DNA of 36,621 nucleotides from an uncultured Blautia sp. (lineage in GTDB: Bacteria > Bacillota > Clostridia > Lachnospirales > Lachnospiraceae). The translations under genes and the position numbers were made by a program. The stretch is from NCBI GenBank assembly GCA_900551075.1, contig URVB01000037.1, positions 1-36,621 of the forward strand, given 5' to 3'. The notes under the pieces are model-generated. The model searched no databases. It was not told where the DNA came from and saw only the letters and a program-made list of their open reading frames with translations. The stretch's first letter is position 1. Every line of letters starts with the position of its first letter. Of the stretch, positions 26,684-34,437 are shown in pieces.

Positions 26684-26712
26684 ATTATATCAGATTGCAT
26701 ATATGTTTTCAA
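26684..26712 (-). promoter_or_regulatory. Promoter for tRNA-Sec
   Basis: On the minus strand TTGAAA, a 17-base spacer and a perfect TATAAT with a TG extension lie 46 bases upstream of the tRNA 5' end. It lies just upstream of the fdhD ribosome site and points away from that gene. Confidence 0.75.
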
Positions 26713-26731
26713 GCTGAAAGAGGGAATAAGT

Positions 26732-27451
26732 ATGGAGCAAAGGACAGACAGTGAGCTGTATCTTCTGAAGCTGCAGAAGGGGGAATGGAAAAAGAGGACA
26801 GACAGGGTGGCATTGGAACAGACTTTCTCTGTGATCATGCAGAACGAACCTGTTTTTTCTGTTTGTTGTACTCCGGCGGACATGGAAGAATTGATTTTAG
26901 GGCAGCTTTATTTCAGAGGTTATATTGCGGAAGCAGAGCAGATAGAAAAGCTTGAGATTTCTCTTTCTGATTCCAGGATAGAGGTATCTCTCAAGGCAGG
27001 GGCCGTAAGCAAAGCAGAAGTCGGTTTTTCGGAGACTTTTGCAATGGATGAAAGTGTCATATTTGCTGCTGCGGAAGAAATGTTCGAGCATCCGGGGCCT
27101 CTGTTTAGAAAGACCGGATGTGCACATTGCTGTGCGCTTTATACCGGAGGCTCTGTGGCTTGCTGCTTTGAAGATATTGGCAGGCACAATGCATTGGATA
27201 AGGCCATTGGATTTGCTTTGAAGCAAAAACTGGATTTGAGGGAGTCTGTTGTTTTTACCAGCGGAAGGATTTCCGGGGATTACATGAGCAAAGTGATAGG
27301 TGCCAGAATTCCGGCGGTGGTATCAAGGGCAGCCGTTACCTCTGAAGCGGCAGTTTTGGCGAATACGCATCATATTCTGATGTTTGGGTTTGTACGGAAC
27401 AGGTGCGGGAATCTTTATGCAGGAATAGAGAAGCTGAAAAAAGAGTGGTAA
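26732..27451 (+). CDS. fdhD: Formate dehydrogenase accessory sulfurtransferase FdhD
   Basis: Transfers sulfur from a cysteine desulfurase to the molybdenum cofactor of formate dehydrogenase, which is needed for FdhF activity. The functional cysteine pair is C130 and C133 in TGCAHCCALYTGG. DIGRHNALDKAIG, FTSGRISGDYMSKV and GARIPAVVSRAAVTSEA are family signatures. The ATG at 26732 follows AGAGGGAATAAGT and gives 239 residues; a longer frame start would run through the tRNA-Sec promoter. Its own promoter was not found. It serves the fdhF encoded 9 kb upstream. Confidence 0.94.
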   Translation: MEQRTDSELYLLKLQKGEWKKRTDRVALEQTFSVIMQNEPVFSVCCTPADMEELILGQLYFRGYIAEAEQIEKLEISLSDSRIEVSLKAGAVSKAEVGFSETFAMDESVIFAAAEEMFEHPGPLFRKTGCAHCCALYTGGSVACCFEDIGRHNALDKAIGFALKQKLDLRESVVFTSGRISGDYMSKVIGARIPAVVSRAAVTSEAAVLANTHHILMFGFVRNRCGNLYAGIEKLKKEW

Positions 27452-27476
27452 AAAAATGTATTATTTTATTTACTAA

Positions 27477-27505
27477 TTGTGCAAAAATACGAAAAGTGGT
27501 ATAAT
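27477..27505 (+). promoter_or_regulatory. Promoter for the FNT channel gene
   Basis: TTGTGC, a 17-base spacer and a perfect TATAAT with a TG extension (TGGTATAAT) lie between fdhD and the channel gene. Confidence 0.75.
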
Positions 27506-27572
27506 AAAGCAAAAAATAACGCCTTTTGCCTGATTTTGAAATTGCAAAGGTGGATTCAGGGAGATGTTTAAT

Positions 27573-28328
27573 ATGAATTATGAGGATGTACAAAAACTGT
27601 CAAATGCGGCAAAGGCCAAGATTACCCTGCTGGACAATCATTTCGGCAAGTATTTCATGCGGACAGTCATGGCGGGATTTTTCATTGTGGTAGCAATGAT
27701 CTTCTCCAATGTGGTGGGAAATGTATTTTCTGCCGATTTACCTGCCTGGGGTAAATTCCTTGGGGCGGTAGTATTTTCCATTGCGGTTCTGCTGATTTCT
27801 ATGGTAGGCGGAGAATTGTTTACCGGGAACAATCTTGTGATGGCGTTTGGGGCCTTTGACAGGAAGGTGAGCTGGAAAGACGCAGGAAAGGTCTGGGTTG
27901 TCAGCTATATCGGCAATTTTCTGGGATGTTTGATCCTGTCTCTGATTTTTGTGCTGGCAGGCGCCTCCGGTACGAAGGATTATTTTGCCGGCTTTATAAA
28001 CAATAAGCTGGCCATTCCGGTAAGTGAAATGTTTTTCCGTGCAGTACTGTGTAATTTCTTCGTCTGTCTTGGAGTGCTTTGCGGCATTAAGCTGAAGAGT
28101 GAGGCAGCCAAATTTTTGATGATCGTGATGTGTATTTCCGGTTTTGTTGTGAGCGGATTTGAGCATTGTGTAGCAAATATGGGGGTGTTTGTAACTGCAT
28201 TCTGTCTGGTTCCCGGTTTATCCGCAGGAGCAATGCTGAGGAGCATGCTGGTGGTTACTATCGGAAATATGGCAGGCGGCGCCCTGCTTCTGGCATGGCC
28301 CCTTAGAAAGATGAGTGCAGACGAATAA
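27573..28328 (+). CDS. Formate/nitrite transporter (FocA-like channel)
   Basis: Pentameric membrane channel of the FNT family, here most likely for formate. Six hydrophobic segments are visible. Signatures are MVGGELFTGNNLVMAFGA in the second helix region and FEHCVANM with the pore histidine H198, as in FocA. The start at 27573 fits AGGGAG about 9 bases upstream, giving 251 residues; the ATG at 27564 abuts that site. Position next to fdhD and downstream of the HDCR/Sec genes supports formate over nitrite. Its stop lies 1 base before topB. Confidence 0.92.
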   Translation: MNYEDVQKLSNAAKAKITLLDNHFGKYFMRTVMAGFFIVVAMIFSNVVGNVFSADLPAWGKFLGAVVFSIAVLLISMVGGELFTGNNLVMAFGAFDRKVSWKDAGKVWVVSYIGNFLGCLILSLIFVLAGASGTKDYFAGFINNKLAIPVSEMFFRAVLCNFFVCLGVLCGIKLKSEAAKFLMIVMCISGFVVSGFEHCVANMGVFVTAFCLVPGLSAGAMLRSMLVVTIGNMAGGALLLAWPLRKMSADE

Positions 28329-28329
28329 T

Positions 28330-30348
28330 ATGGGAAAGGCTTTATACATAGCGGAGAAGCCCAGTGTGGCGCAGGAATTTGCAAAGGCTTTAAAAATCAA
28401 CGGACAAAGGCGGGATGGCTATCTGGAATCAGAAGATTCTGTGGTGACCTGGTGTGTAGGGCACCTGGTCACTATGAGCTATCCTGAAAAATATGATGTC
28501 AAATACAAAAGGTGGAGTTTCGATACCCTGCCTTTTTTGCCGCGCGAATTTAAGTATGAAGTCATTCCGGGCGTAAAGAAACAGTTTGACATTGTGAAGG
28601 GGCTTTTGAACCGTTCTGATGTGGAAACGATTTATGTATGTACGGACTCCGGGCGGGAGGGAGAATATATTTACCGTCTGGTGGCACAGGAAGCAGGTGT
28701 CAAGGGCAAAAAGCAGAAAAGGGTCTGGATCGATTCTCAGACAGAAGAGGAAATCTTAAGAGGCATCCGGGAGGCGAAGAATTTGTCTGCGTATGACAAT
28801 CTTTCTGCGTCTGCTTACTTACGTGCAAAAGAAGATTATCTTATGGGGATCAATTTTTCCCGTGTACTGACTTTGCGTTATGGAAACAGTATATCCAATT
28901 ATTTAAATTCCGGGTATCAGGCGATTTCCGTGGGAAGAGTGATGACCTGTGTGCTTGGTATGGTGGTGCGCAGGGAACGGGAAATCCGTACTTTTGTGAA
29001 AACTCCCTTTTACCGGGTTCTCAGCAGCATTGCTCCGGAGGGAGAAGCTTTTGAGGGAGAATGGAGGGCAGTGGAGGGCAGCCGTTATTTTCAGTCTCCG
29101 CGACTATACAAAGAAAACGGTTTTAAGAAAAAGGAGGACGCAGAGGCCCTGATACAAGCTTTGAGCGGACAGCAGCCGTTAACCTGCCGGATAGAAAAGA
29201 TCGAGCGAAAAAAGGAAAAGAAAAATCCGCCGCTTTTGTTCAATCTGGCAGAGCTGCAGAATGTCTCATCCAGGCTCTTTAAGATCAGCCCGGATGAGAC
29301 CCTGCGTATTGTACAGGAATTATATGAAAAGAAGCTGGTGACTTATCCCAGGACTGATGCCCGTGTGCTGTCTGCAGCAGTCGCAAAAGAAATTTATAAG
29401 AATATTGCGGGCCTTAAGAATTTCCCGCAGGTCAGTGAGGCAGCACAAGAGGTGCTGCAAACAGGAAGCTATAAGTCCATCGCCAAAACGAGATATGTGA
29501 ATGACAGGCAGATAACGGATCATTATGCCATCATCCCTACAGGCCAGGGAATGGGGGCGCTTAAGGGGCTGCCTTTGACCTCACAGAGAGTATACGAGAC
29601 GATTGCACGGAGATTTTTATGCATTTTTTATCCTCCGGCTGTTTATCAGAAGATATGTCTTATAACGAAGATTCAGGAGGAATCGTTTTTTTCCTCCTTT
29701 AAGGTTCTAAAGGAGGAAGGGTATCTGAAGATTGCGGCGAATTCTTTTGCAAAAAACAGAGCATCTGAAAACGATAAGAGTGGGGAGAGTGAAAAAGAGG
29801 AAAAGGATGTTGCCTGTGATACAGGTTTGCTTGCAGCATTGCAGAAGCTGAAAAAGAATGATATACTTCCAGTGGAAGGCCTGAGCATCAAAGAGGGAGA
29901 GACTTCGCCGCCGAAGCGCTATAATTCCGGTTCCATGATTCTGGCTATGGAAAATGCCGGACAGTTGATCGAGGATGAAGAGCTGCGTGCGCAGATAAAG
30001 GGAAGCGGGATCGGGACAAGTGCTACCAGAGCCGAGATATTGAAAAAGCTTTTTACGATCAGGTATTTGTCTTTGAATAAGAAGACGCAGGTGATTACCC
30101 CTACACTTTTGGGCGAAATGATATTTGATGTGGTGAATTGCTCCATTCGTCAGCTTTTGAATCCGGAATTGACTGCAAGCTGGGAAAAGGGTCTGACCTA
30201 TGTGGCAGAGGGAAGTATTACATCTCAGGAGTATATGGATAAGCTGGAGCACTTTGTACGGGTGCGGACCAATCAGGTGGAGGCCAGTAATTATCAGTAT
30301 GCTCTGCGTCAGTTTTTTGATGCCGCGGCACAAAATTATAAAAAATAG
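28330..30348 (+). CDS. topB: DNA topoisomerase III
   Basis: Type IA topoisomerase that decatenates and relaxes DNA. The TOPRIM motif VCTDSGREGEYIY is at about residues 103-115, and the active-site tyrosine is Y339 in LVTYPRTDAR. IPTGQGM and the SGIGTSATRAEIL segment in the C-terminal third are family landmarks. There is no zinc-finger tail; 672 residues is usual for Firmicute TopB. The ATG at 28330 has almost no ribosome site and comes directly after the channel stop, so it is probably translated by coupling. A GTG at 28315 is an alternative. Its function is unrelated to the formate genes. Confidence 0.93.
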   Translation: MGKALYIAEKPSVAQEFAKALKINGQRRDGYLESEDSVVTWCVGHLVTMSYPEKYDVKYKRWSFDTLPFLPREFKYEVIPGVKKQFDIVKGLLNRSDVETIYVCTDSGREGEYIYRLVAQEAGVKGKKQKRVWIDSQTEEEILRGIREAKNLSAYDNLSASAYLRAKEDYLMGINFSRVLTLRYGNSISNYLNSGYQAISVGRVMTCVLGMVVRREREIRTFVKTPFYRVLSSIAPEGEAFEGEWRAVEGSRYFQSPRLYKENGFKKKEDAEALIQALSGQQPLTCRIEKIERKKEKKNPPLLFNLAELQNVSSRLFKISPDETLRIVQELYEKKLVTYPRTDARVLSAAVAKEIYKNIAGLKNFPQVSEAAQEVLQTGSYKSIAKTRYVNDRQITDHYAIIPTGQGMGALKGLPLTSQRVYETIARRFLCIFYPPAVYQKICLITKIQEESFFSSFKVLKEEGYLKIAANSFAKNRASENDKSGESEKEEKDVACDTGLLAALQKLKKNDILPVEGLSIKEGETSPPKRYNSGSMILAMENAGQLIEDEELRAQIKGSGIGTSATRAEILKKLFTIRYLSLNKKTQVITPTLLGEMIFDVVNCSIRQLLNPELTASWEKGLTYVAEGSITSQEYMDKLEHFVRVRTNQVEASNYQYALRQFFDAAAQNYKK

Positions 30349-30406
30349 CTGAGAGGCAGCGAAGCTGGTCCGCAGGCGGAAGCTGCTTAAAGTGAGGAGG
30401 AAAATT

Positions 30407-31075
30407 ATGCTGAAGGAATTTACCATTGCAAATCTTCTGGATTTGGGTGAGACGATTGCAAAGGATTTGTTCGAGGGAAAAACATATCCCTGGGAAGTCC
30501 TTCCGGAAATCGGAGATTTTATTGTAAAGCTTGGAAGAACCCTGGATACGAATGAATATGAATGCAGGGAGGGGGATGTCTGGATTGCAAAATCCGCAAG
30601 AGTAGCGCCAACGGCCTGCATCAACGGCCCGGCCATCATCGGTAAGGAGGCGGAGATTCGCCATTGTGCCTTTATACGCGGAAAGGCCATTGTCGGAGAG
30701 GGAGCTGTTGTCGGAAATTCCACAGAATTAAAAAATGTTGTTTTATTTAATAAGGTACAGGTTCCTCATTACAATTATGTCGGTGATTCTGTTCTCGGAT
30801 TTAAGGCACATATGGGAGCCGGCTCCATTTGTTCCAATGTGAAATCCGATAAAAAGCCGGTGATTGTTAAGACAAAAGAAGAACAGATAGAAACAGGAAT
30901 GAAAAAATTCGGAGCGATGCTGGGAGATCATGTGGAAGTTGGCTGCGGCTCTGTTTTGAATCCCGGAACCGTCATTGGAAGATGCTCGAATATATATCCG
31001 CTTTCCCCGGTACGCGGCTGTGTCCCGGCAGACAGTATTTATAAGAGCAGATACGAAATCATAAAAAAACAGTAA
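30407..31075 (+). CDS. Left-handed beta-helix (hexapeptide-repeat) protein
   Basis: Protein with hexapeptide repeats in the style of GlmU's C-terminal acyltransferase domain (INGPAIIGKEAEIRHCAFIRG, then IVGEGAVVGNSTEL and VGCGSVLNPGTVIG). About 60 N-terminal residues are helical and lack a nucleotidyltransferase motif, so this is not a full GlmU. Family members are often named UDP-GlcNAc pyrophosphorylase-related, but no substrate is supported here. The ATG at 30407 follows a perfect GAGGAGG site, giving 222 residues. It follows topB by 58 bases, with a GCAGC/GCTGC hairpin between, and ends at a strong terminator. Confidence 0.8.
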   Translation: MLKEFTIANLLDLGETIAKDLFEGKTYPWEVLPEIGDFIVKLGRTLDTNEYECREGDVWIAKSARVAPTACINGPAIIGKEAEIRHCAFIRGKAIVGEGAVVGNSTELKNVVLFNKVQVPHYNYVGDSVLGFKAHMGAGSICSNVKSDKKPVIVKTKEEQIETGMKKFGAMLGDHVEVGCGSVLNPGTVIGRCSNIYPLSPVRGCVPADSIYKSRYEIIKKQ

Positions 31076-31095
31076 ACGAATCAGGATATCTATGA

Positions 31096-31138
31096 AATAC
31101 GGAGTACCTTCAGTGAGGAGGTACTCCGTATTGCCTTT
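31096..31138 (+). terminator. Terminator between convergent genes
   Basis: A perfect 14-base stem, AATACGGAGTACCT/AGGTACTCCGTATT, is followed by GCCTTTTC. It could also serve the minus-strand TraX-like gene, whose end is 15 bases past the stem. Confidence 0.75.
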
Positions 31139-31146
31139 TCGGACAA

Positions 31147-31881
31147 TCAGAAGATAAGATTCCTCAGAATAACAAGGATTGTGATGTGAAGCGGATAAAA
31201 AATATAGAAAAAGTATTTGGCTGCTTTTCCTTTGATGAATCCCCGCTGTCCATTATACATGTTTATGGAAAGGAAGGCAAAGCAGGCCTTCCATTCGTAG
31301 TGAAGCCAGCAGCTCCCTACAATTGCCTGCGAGGCCTTATAATTGCGCAGCAGGTACATGATCAAAAGAAAAATATAGCCTTTCCATCCGTAATCTGCAT
31401 TCAGGCAGAGGGAAATACCAAGAAGCAGCAGCACACTGAGAAACTGCAGGCGTTCGTTTTCACGAAATTGTTCGATTGCACAGAACGCAAGATATCCCAG
31501 GAGCAGGGTGAAAAAGACGTTTTGTTTTTTATAATGCCAGGTATTTTGAAACATGAAATTCCATGGGATTTCTGAAATACAGGCAAAAACCAGAAGATTG
31601 CAGCCGTATTTTTTTCTGTTTCTGGTATGCAGAAAGCCTTCCACCAAAAGAAAACAAAAGATTGGGAAAGCCGCCCGCCCAATATCCCGGCAGATGCGGT
31701 AGAGGGAATACCCGTTGGTCCCGATATAAAAAAGAGGTTCCATGGCAGCCGGATATCGGGTGAGTAATACAAAGGCCGTATGGTCTATCAGCATTGTGAT
31801 GATTGCGATTAATTTCAATGAGCTTCCGCTTAGAATCCGGAAACGTTCCGGCAAAAATGATTTTGGTGTGGCTTCAGTCAT
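31147..31881 (-). CDS. TraX-family membrane protein
   Basis: Polytopic membrane protein of the TraX family, related to the F-pilin acetylase but common on Firmicute chromosomes. About seven hydrophobic segments are visible; the family opening (LKLIAIITMLIDHTAF) and the GRAAFPIFCFLLVEGFLHT segment are both present. The ATG at 31881 follows GGAGGAAAATT. No conjugation genes are nearby, so a pilin role is unlikely; acyl transfer to a cell-envelope compound is a possible but unproven job. It stands alone with its own promoter. Confidence 0.82.
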   Translation of the reverse strand: MTEATPKSFLPERFRILSGSSLKLIAIITMLIDHTAFVLLTRYPAAMEPLFYIGTNGYSLYRICRDIGRAAFPIFCFLLVEGFLHTRNRKKYGCNLLVFACISEIPWNFMFQNTWHYKKQNVFFTLLLGYLAFCAIEQFRENERLQFLSVLLLLGISLCLNADYGWKGYIFLLIMYLLRNYKASQAIVGSCWLHYEWKACFAFLSINMYNGQRGFIKGKAAKYFFYIFYPLHITILVILRNLIF

Positions 31882-31908
31882 AATTTTCCTCCGATTTTTT
31901 GTGAAAAT

Positions 31909-31937
31909 ATTGTATCATAGTACCAGATAGATTTCCA
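31909..31937 (-). promoter_or_regulatory. Promoter for the TraX-like gene
   Basis: On the minus strand TGGAAA, a 17-base spacer and TACAAT with a TG extension lie 28 bases upstream of the start. Confidence 0.55.
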
Positions 31938-31974
31938 GAAGCGTTTATGAAAGAAAAACAAAGAAAAAACATAG

Positions 31975-31996
31975 TTACTACAGTATATGGTAGTAA
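31975..31996. promoter_or_regulatory. Inverted repeat, possible operator
   Basis: TTACTAC (31975-31981) and GTAGTAA (31990-31996) are perfect inverted repeats 8 bases apart, in the 240-base gap between the TraX-like gene and the Spo0A-like gene. The arms match no operator I recognise. Confidence 0.4.
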
Positions 31997-32031
31997 ATAC
32001 GAGATTTTTAGTCAATATTCCCTATATTTCA

Positions 32032-32038
32032 TGTCGAA
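32032..32038 (+). promoter_or_regulatory. Perfect 0A box
   Basis: TGTCGAA, the core of the Spo0A binding site, lies 84 bases upstream of a gene encoding a Spo0A-type DNA-binding domain. A 7-base match can occur by chance; its place makes it interesting. Confidence 0.45.
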
Positions 32039-32121
32039 ACCTCTCGATTTATTATTATTAGCAAATTTCCTGCCTCCTTTTTGTATATTATTGAAAGCAA
32101 TGCAGGAATGAAGGAGGAAGA

Positions 32122-32469
32122 ATGTTAATGTTAAAATCTATTACCAGTATTGAAGACCTCATCCAATGTCTGGGAATCAGGCGGACGCTGAAGGGATACC
32201 AGCTTCTGCCGAATGCCATACGTCTGACATTATCGGATGAAAATTACTTTTTTAGGCTGATGCACCTATATCGTGATGTGGCCCGGATAGCAGGTACAAA
32301 TGCGGACTGTGTGGAGCATAATCTGCGGACAGCAATTGAAAGCTGCTGGTATCATGGCAACAGGGAGTTTTTATTGTCTATTTCACCCTATCCTCTGATC
32401 AAGTGCCCAAGCAACGGTCAATTTCTGGAAATTATGGTTTTTTACTGCCAGAAAGCGGAATTGAAATAG
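32122..32469 (+). CDS. Stand-alone Spo0A effector (DNA-binding) domain protein
   Basis: 115 residues that align end to end with the C-terminal DNA-binding domain of Spo0A: ITSIEDLIQCLGI...LKGYQLLPNAI, LYRDVARIAGT, VEHNLRTAIESCW.HGN and CPSNGQFLEIM match the Spo0A segments I..LI..LG(I/V), (I/L)KGY..L..AI, VER.IR.AIE..W.RGN and P(T/S)N..F(I/L). There is no receiver domain: the frame begins right at the effector. The helix-turn-helix lies around residues 55-85. It may compete with or modulate Spo0A at 0A boxes, or act constitutively; this is inference. A strong AAGGAGGAAG site precedes the ATG; the ATG at 32128 is a fair alternative. No terminator was seen after it. Confidence 0.85.
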   Translation: MLMLKSITSIEDLIQCLGIRRTLKGYQLLPNAIRLTLSDENYFFRLMHLYRDVARIAGTNADCVEHNLRTAIESCWYHGNREFLLSISPYPLIKCPSNGQFLEIMVFYCQKAELK

Positions 32470-32512
32470 GAGGGGGCTGCACAAAACACATAACAGCAAA
32501 ATTTTGCAAATT

Positions 32513-32541
32513 TTGACTGGACTAATGAGGCATTTTATGAG
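32513..32541 (+). promoter_or_regulatory. Promoter for the NifU-like/GGGtGRT pair
   Basis: TTGACT, a 17-base spacer and TATGAG lie 72 bases before the NifU-like start. Confidence 0.45.
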
Positions 32542-32554
32542 AAAATAACGATAG

Positions 32555-32577
32555 GTTGTTAGGGACATTTTAACAAC
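32555..32577. promoter_or_regulatory. Inverted repeat in the leader of the NifU-like/GGGtGRT pair
   Basis: GTTGTTA (32555-32561) pairs with TAACAAC (32571-32577) just downstream of the likely -10. It could be an operator or a 5' hairpin. Confidence 0.45.
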
Positions 32578-32613
32578 ATCATTAGTAAATCTATACCTGA
32601 AAGGAGTTTTAAA

Positions 32614-33306
32614 ATGATTTATTCACGCGAAGTAGAAGAAATGTGCCCGGTTGCACAAGGCGTTCATCATGGCGCTGCTCCAATCCCGGAAGAAGCAAAA
32701 TGGATAGCTGTAAAAGAAGTTAAGGATATTTCCGGTTTTACACATGGTGTAGGCTGGTGTGCACCGCAGCAGGGCGCATGTAAGATGTCTTTGAATGTTA
32801 AAGAAGGTATCATCCAGGAGGCACTGGTTGAGACAATCGGATGTTCCGGTATGACTCATTCTGCAGCCATGGCAGCAGAAATCCTTCCGGGCCTTACTGT
32901 AATGGAAGCGCTGAATACAGACCTGGTATGTGATGCTATCAATACTGCAATGAGAGAGCTGTTCCTTCAGATCGTTTACGGACGCTCCCAGTCTGCATTC
33001 TCTGAAGATGGACTGGCTGTAGGCGCCGGACTGGAGGACCTTGGAAAAGGTCTTCGCTCTCAGGTTGGCACCATGTACGGAACTCTGAAAAAAGGACCTC
33101 GTTACCTGGAAATGGCAGAAGGTTATGTTACCGGTATTGCTCTTGACGCAGATGACGAAATCATCGGATACCAGTTCGTAAGCCTTGGCAAAATGACAGA
33201 TTTCATCAAAAAAGGCGATGACCCGAACACTGCATGGGAAAAAGCGAAAGGTCAGTATGGCCGTGTAGCAGATGCTGTTAAGATTATTGACCCGAGAAAA
33301 GAATAA
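32614..33306 (+). CDS. NifU-like scaffold-domain protein paired with GGGtGRT
   Basis: 230 residues containing a domain that resembles the NifU/IscU N-terminal scaffold. Residues 50-110 (GACKMSLNVKEGIIQEALVE, then GCSGMTHSAAMAAEILPG) follow the IscU pattern, and C56, C77 and C106 stand near where the three scaffold cysteines lie. The usual CGD motif is CKM here, so the aspartate is lost. C11 and C49 are extra. The C-terminal 90 residues, rich in charged groups, have no counterpart in IscU. Annotations call this family an Fe-S assembly scaffold, but the sequence alone does not prove cluster building. A GAAAGGAG site precedes the ATG. It lies 20 bases before the GGGtGRT gene, so they are co-expressed. 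Confidence 0.82.
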   Translation: MIYSREVEEMCPVAQGVHHGAAPIPEEAKWIAVKEVKDISGFTHGVGWCAPQQGACKMSLNVKEGIIQEALVETIGCSGMTHSAAMAAEILPGLTVMEALNTDLVCDAINTAMRELFLQIVYGRSQSAFSEDGLAVGAGLEDLGKGLRSQVGTMYGTLKKGPRYLEMAEGYVTGIALDADDEIIGYQFVSLGKMTDFIKKGDDPNTAWEKAKGQYGRVADAVKIIDPRKE

Positions 33307-33326
33307 TATTGAGGAGGTAACGGGAA

Positions 33327-34337
33327 ATGGCTTTATTTGAATCATACGAGAGACGAATTGACAAAATCAATTCTGTTTTAAACAGTTATGGAATTGCTTC
33401 TATTGAAGAAGCTGAAAAAATCACAAAAGATGCTGGTCTGAATGTATACGATCAGATCAAGGGCATCCAGCCGATCTGCTTTGAGAATGCATGCTGGGCA
33501 TACACGGTAGGCGCTGCTATCGCAATCAAAAAGGGCTGCAGGAGAGCTGCCGACGCTGCTGCTGCAATTGGCGAGGGTCTTCAGGCTTTCTGTATTCCCG
33601 GTTCCGTTGCTGACACTCGTAAGGTAGGTCTTGGACATGGCAACCTTGGCAAAATGCTTCTGGAAGAAGAAACGGAGTGCTTCGCATTCCTGGCCGGACA
33701 TGAGTCCTTTGCAGCCGCTGAGGGTGCGATCGGTATTGCAGAGAAAGCAAACAAAGTTCGTCAGAAGCCGCTGCGCGTTATTCTGAACGGCCTTGGGAAA
33801 GATGCTGCTCAGATCATCGCAAGAATTAACGGCTTTACATATGTGGAAACGGAGTATGATCCATACACAAACGAAGTAAAAGAAGTGTTCCGTAAATCCT
33901 ATTCCGAAGGACTTCGTGCAAAGGTTAACTGCTACGGCGCAAACAGCGTTCCGGAGGGTGTTGCAATTATGTGGAAAGAGGGCGTTGACGTTTCCATTAC
34001 CGGTAACTCTACCAACCCGACACGTTTCCAGCATCCGGTAGCAGGTACCTACAAGAAGGAATGCAACGAAAAAGGCAAGAAATACTTCTCTGTTGCATCC
34101 GGCGGCGGTACAGGACGTACCCTTCATCCGGACAACATGGCAGCAGGTCCTGCTTCCTATGGTATGACCGATACATTAGGACGTATGCACTCGGATGCAC
34201 AGTTCGCAGGCTCCTCTTCCGTACCGGCTCACGTAGAAATGATGGGTCTGATCGGTGCAGGCAACAACCCGATGGTTGGTATGACCGTTGCGGTTGCAGT
34301 TGCGATTCAGGAAGCTGCTGACGCCGGGAAGTTCTGA
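33327..34337 (+). CDS. GGGtGRT family protein, function unknown
   Basis: Member of the family named after its GGGTGRT motif, at residues 259-265 (VASGGGTGRTLHPDN). The family has no assigned function. The sequence is soluble and complete at 336 residues, with seven cysteines (51, 56, 71, 89, 118, 202 and 246) and glycine-rich stretches (GLGHGNLGKM, GLIGAGNNPMVGMTVA) that might bind a nucleotide or phosphate. It starts after a strong GAGGAGGTAACGGG site. Codon choice (GCT, GGC, AAC, ATC, CGT) differs from the flanks and suggests high expression, as in the NifU-like gene. The two genes share one promoter and end at a clear terminator. Confidence 0.88.
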   Translation: MALFESYERRIDKINSVLNSYGIASIEEAEKITKDAGLNVYDQIKGIQPICFENACWAYTVGAAIAIKKGCRRAADAAAAIGEGLQAFCIPGSVADTRKVGLGHGNLGKMLLEEETECFAFLAGHESFAAAEGAIGIAEKANKVRQKPLRVILNGLGKDAAQIIARINGFTYVETEYDPYTNEVKEVFRKSYSEGLRAKVNCYGANSVPEGVAIMWKEGVDVSITGNSTNPTRFQHPVAGTYKKECNEKGKKYFSVASGGGTGRTLHPDNMAAGPASYGMTDTLGRMHSDAQFAGSSSVPAHVEMMGLIGAGNNPMVGMTVAVAVAIQEAADAGKF

Positions 34338-34385
34338 GAAATAAAGTAGAATTGAGAGTATCTGCACTTCGTGTGTACACATTTT

Positions 34386-34418
34386 GGGGTTCCTGAATGA
34401 ACAGGAGCCCCTTATTTT
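34386..34418 (+). terminator. Rho-independent terminator after the GGGtGRT gene
   Basis: GGGGTTCCTG/CAGGAGCCCC form a 10-base stem (one G-T pair) followed by TTATTTT. It ends the NifU-like/GGGtGRT unit. Confidence 0.88.
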
Positions 34419-34437
34419 ATGGCAGAGAATGAGTTGC

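Noticed and set aside
28330..30348. Plasmid or integrative element origin, because of topB
   Set aside because: TopB occurs on conjugative elements, but the neighbours here are chromosomal genes and no mobility genes are present.
31147..31881. Conjugative element, because of the TraX homologue
   Set aside because: No other transfer, relaxase or integrase gene is nearby, and TraX homologues are common on Firmicute chromosomes.
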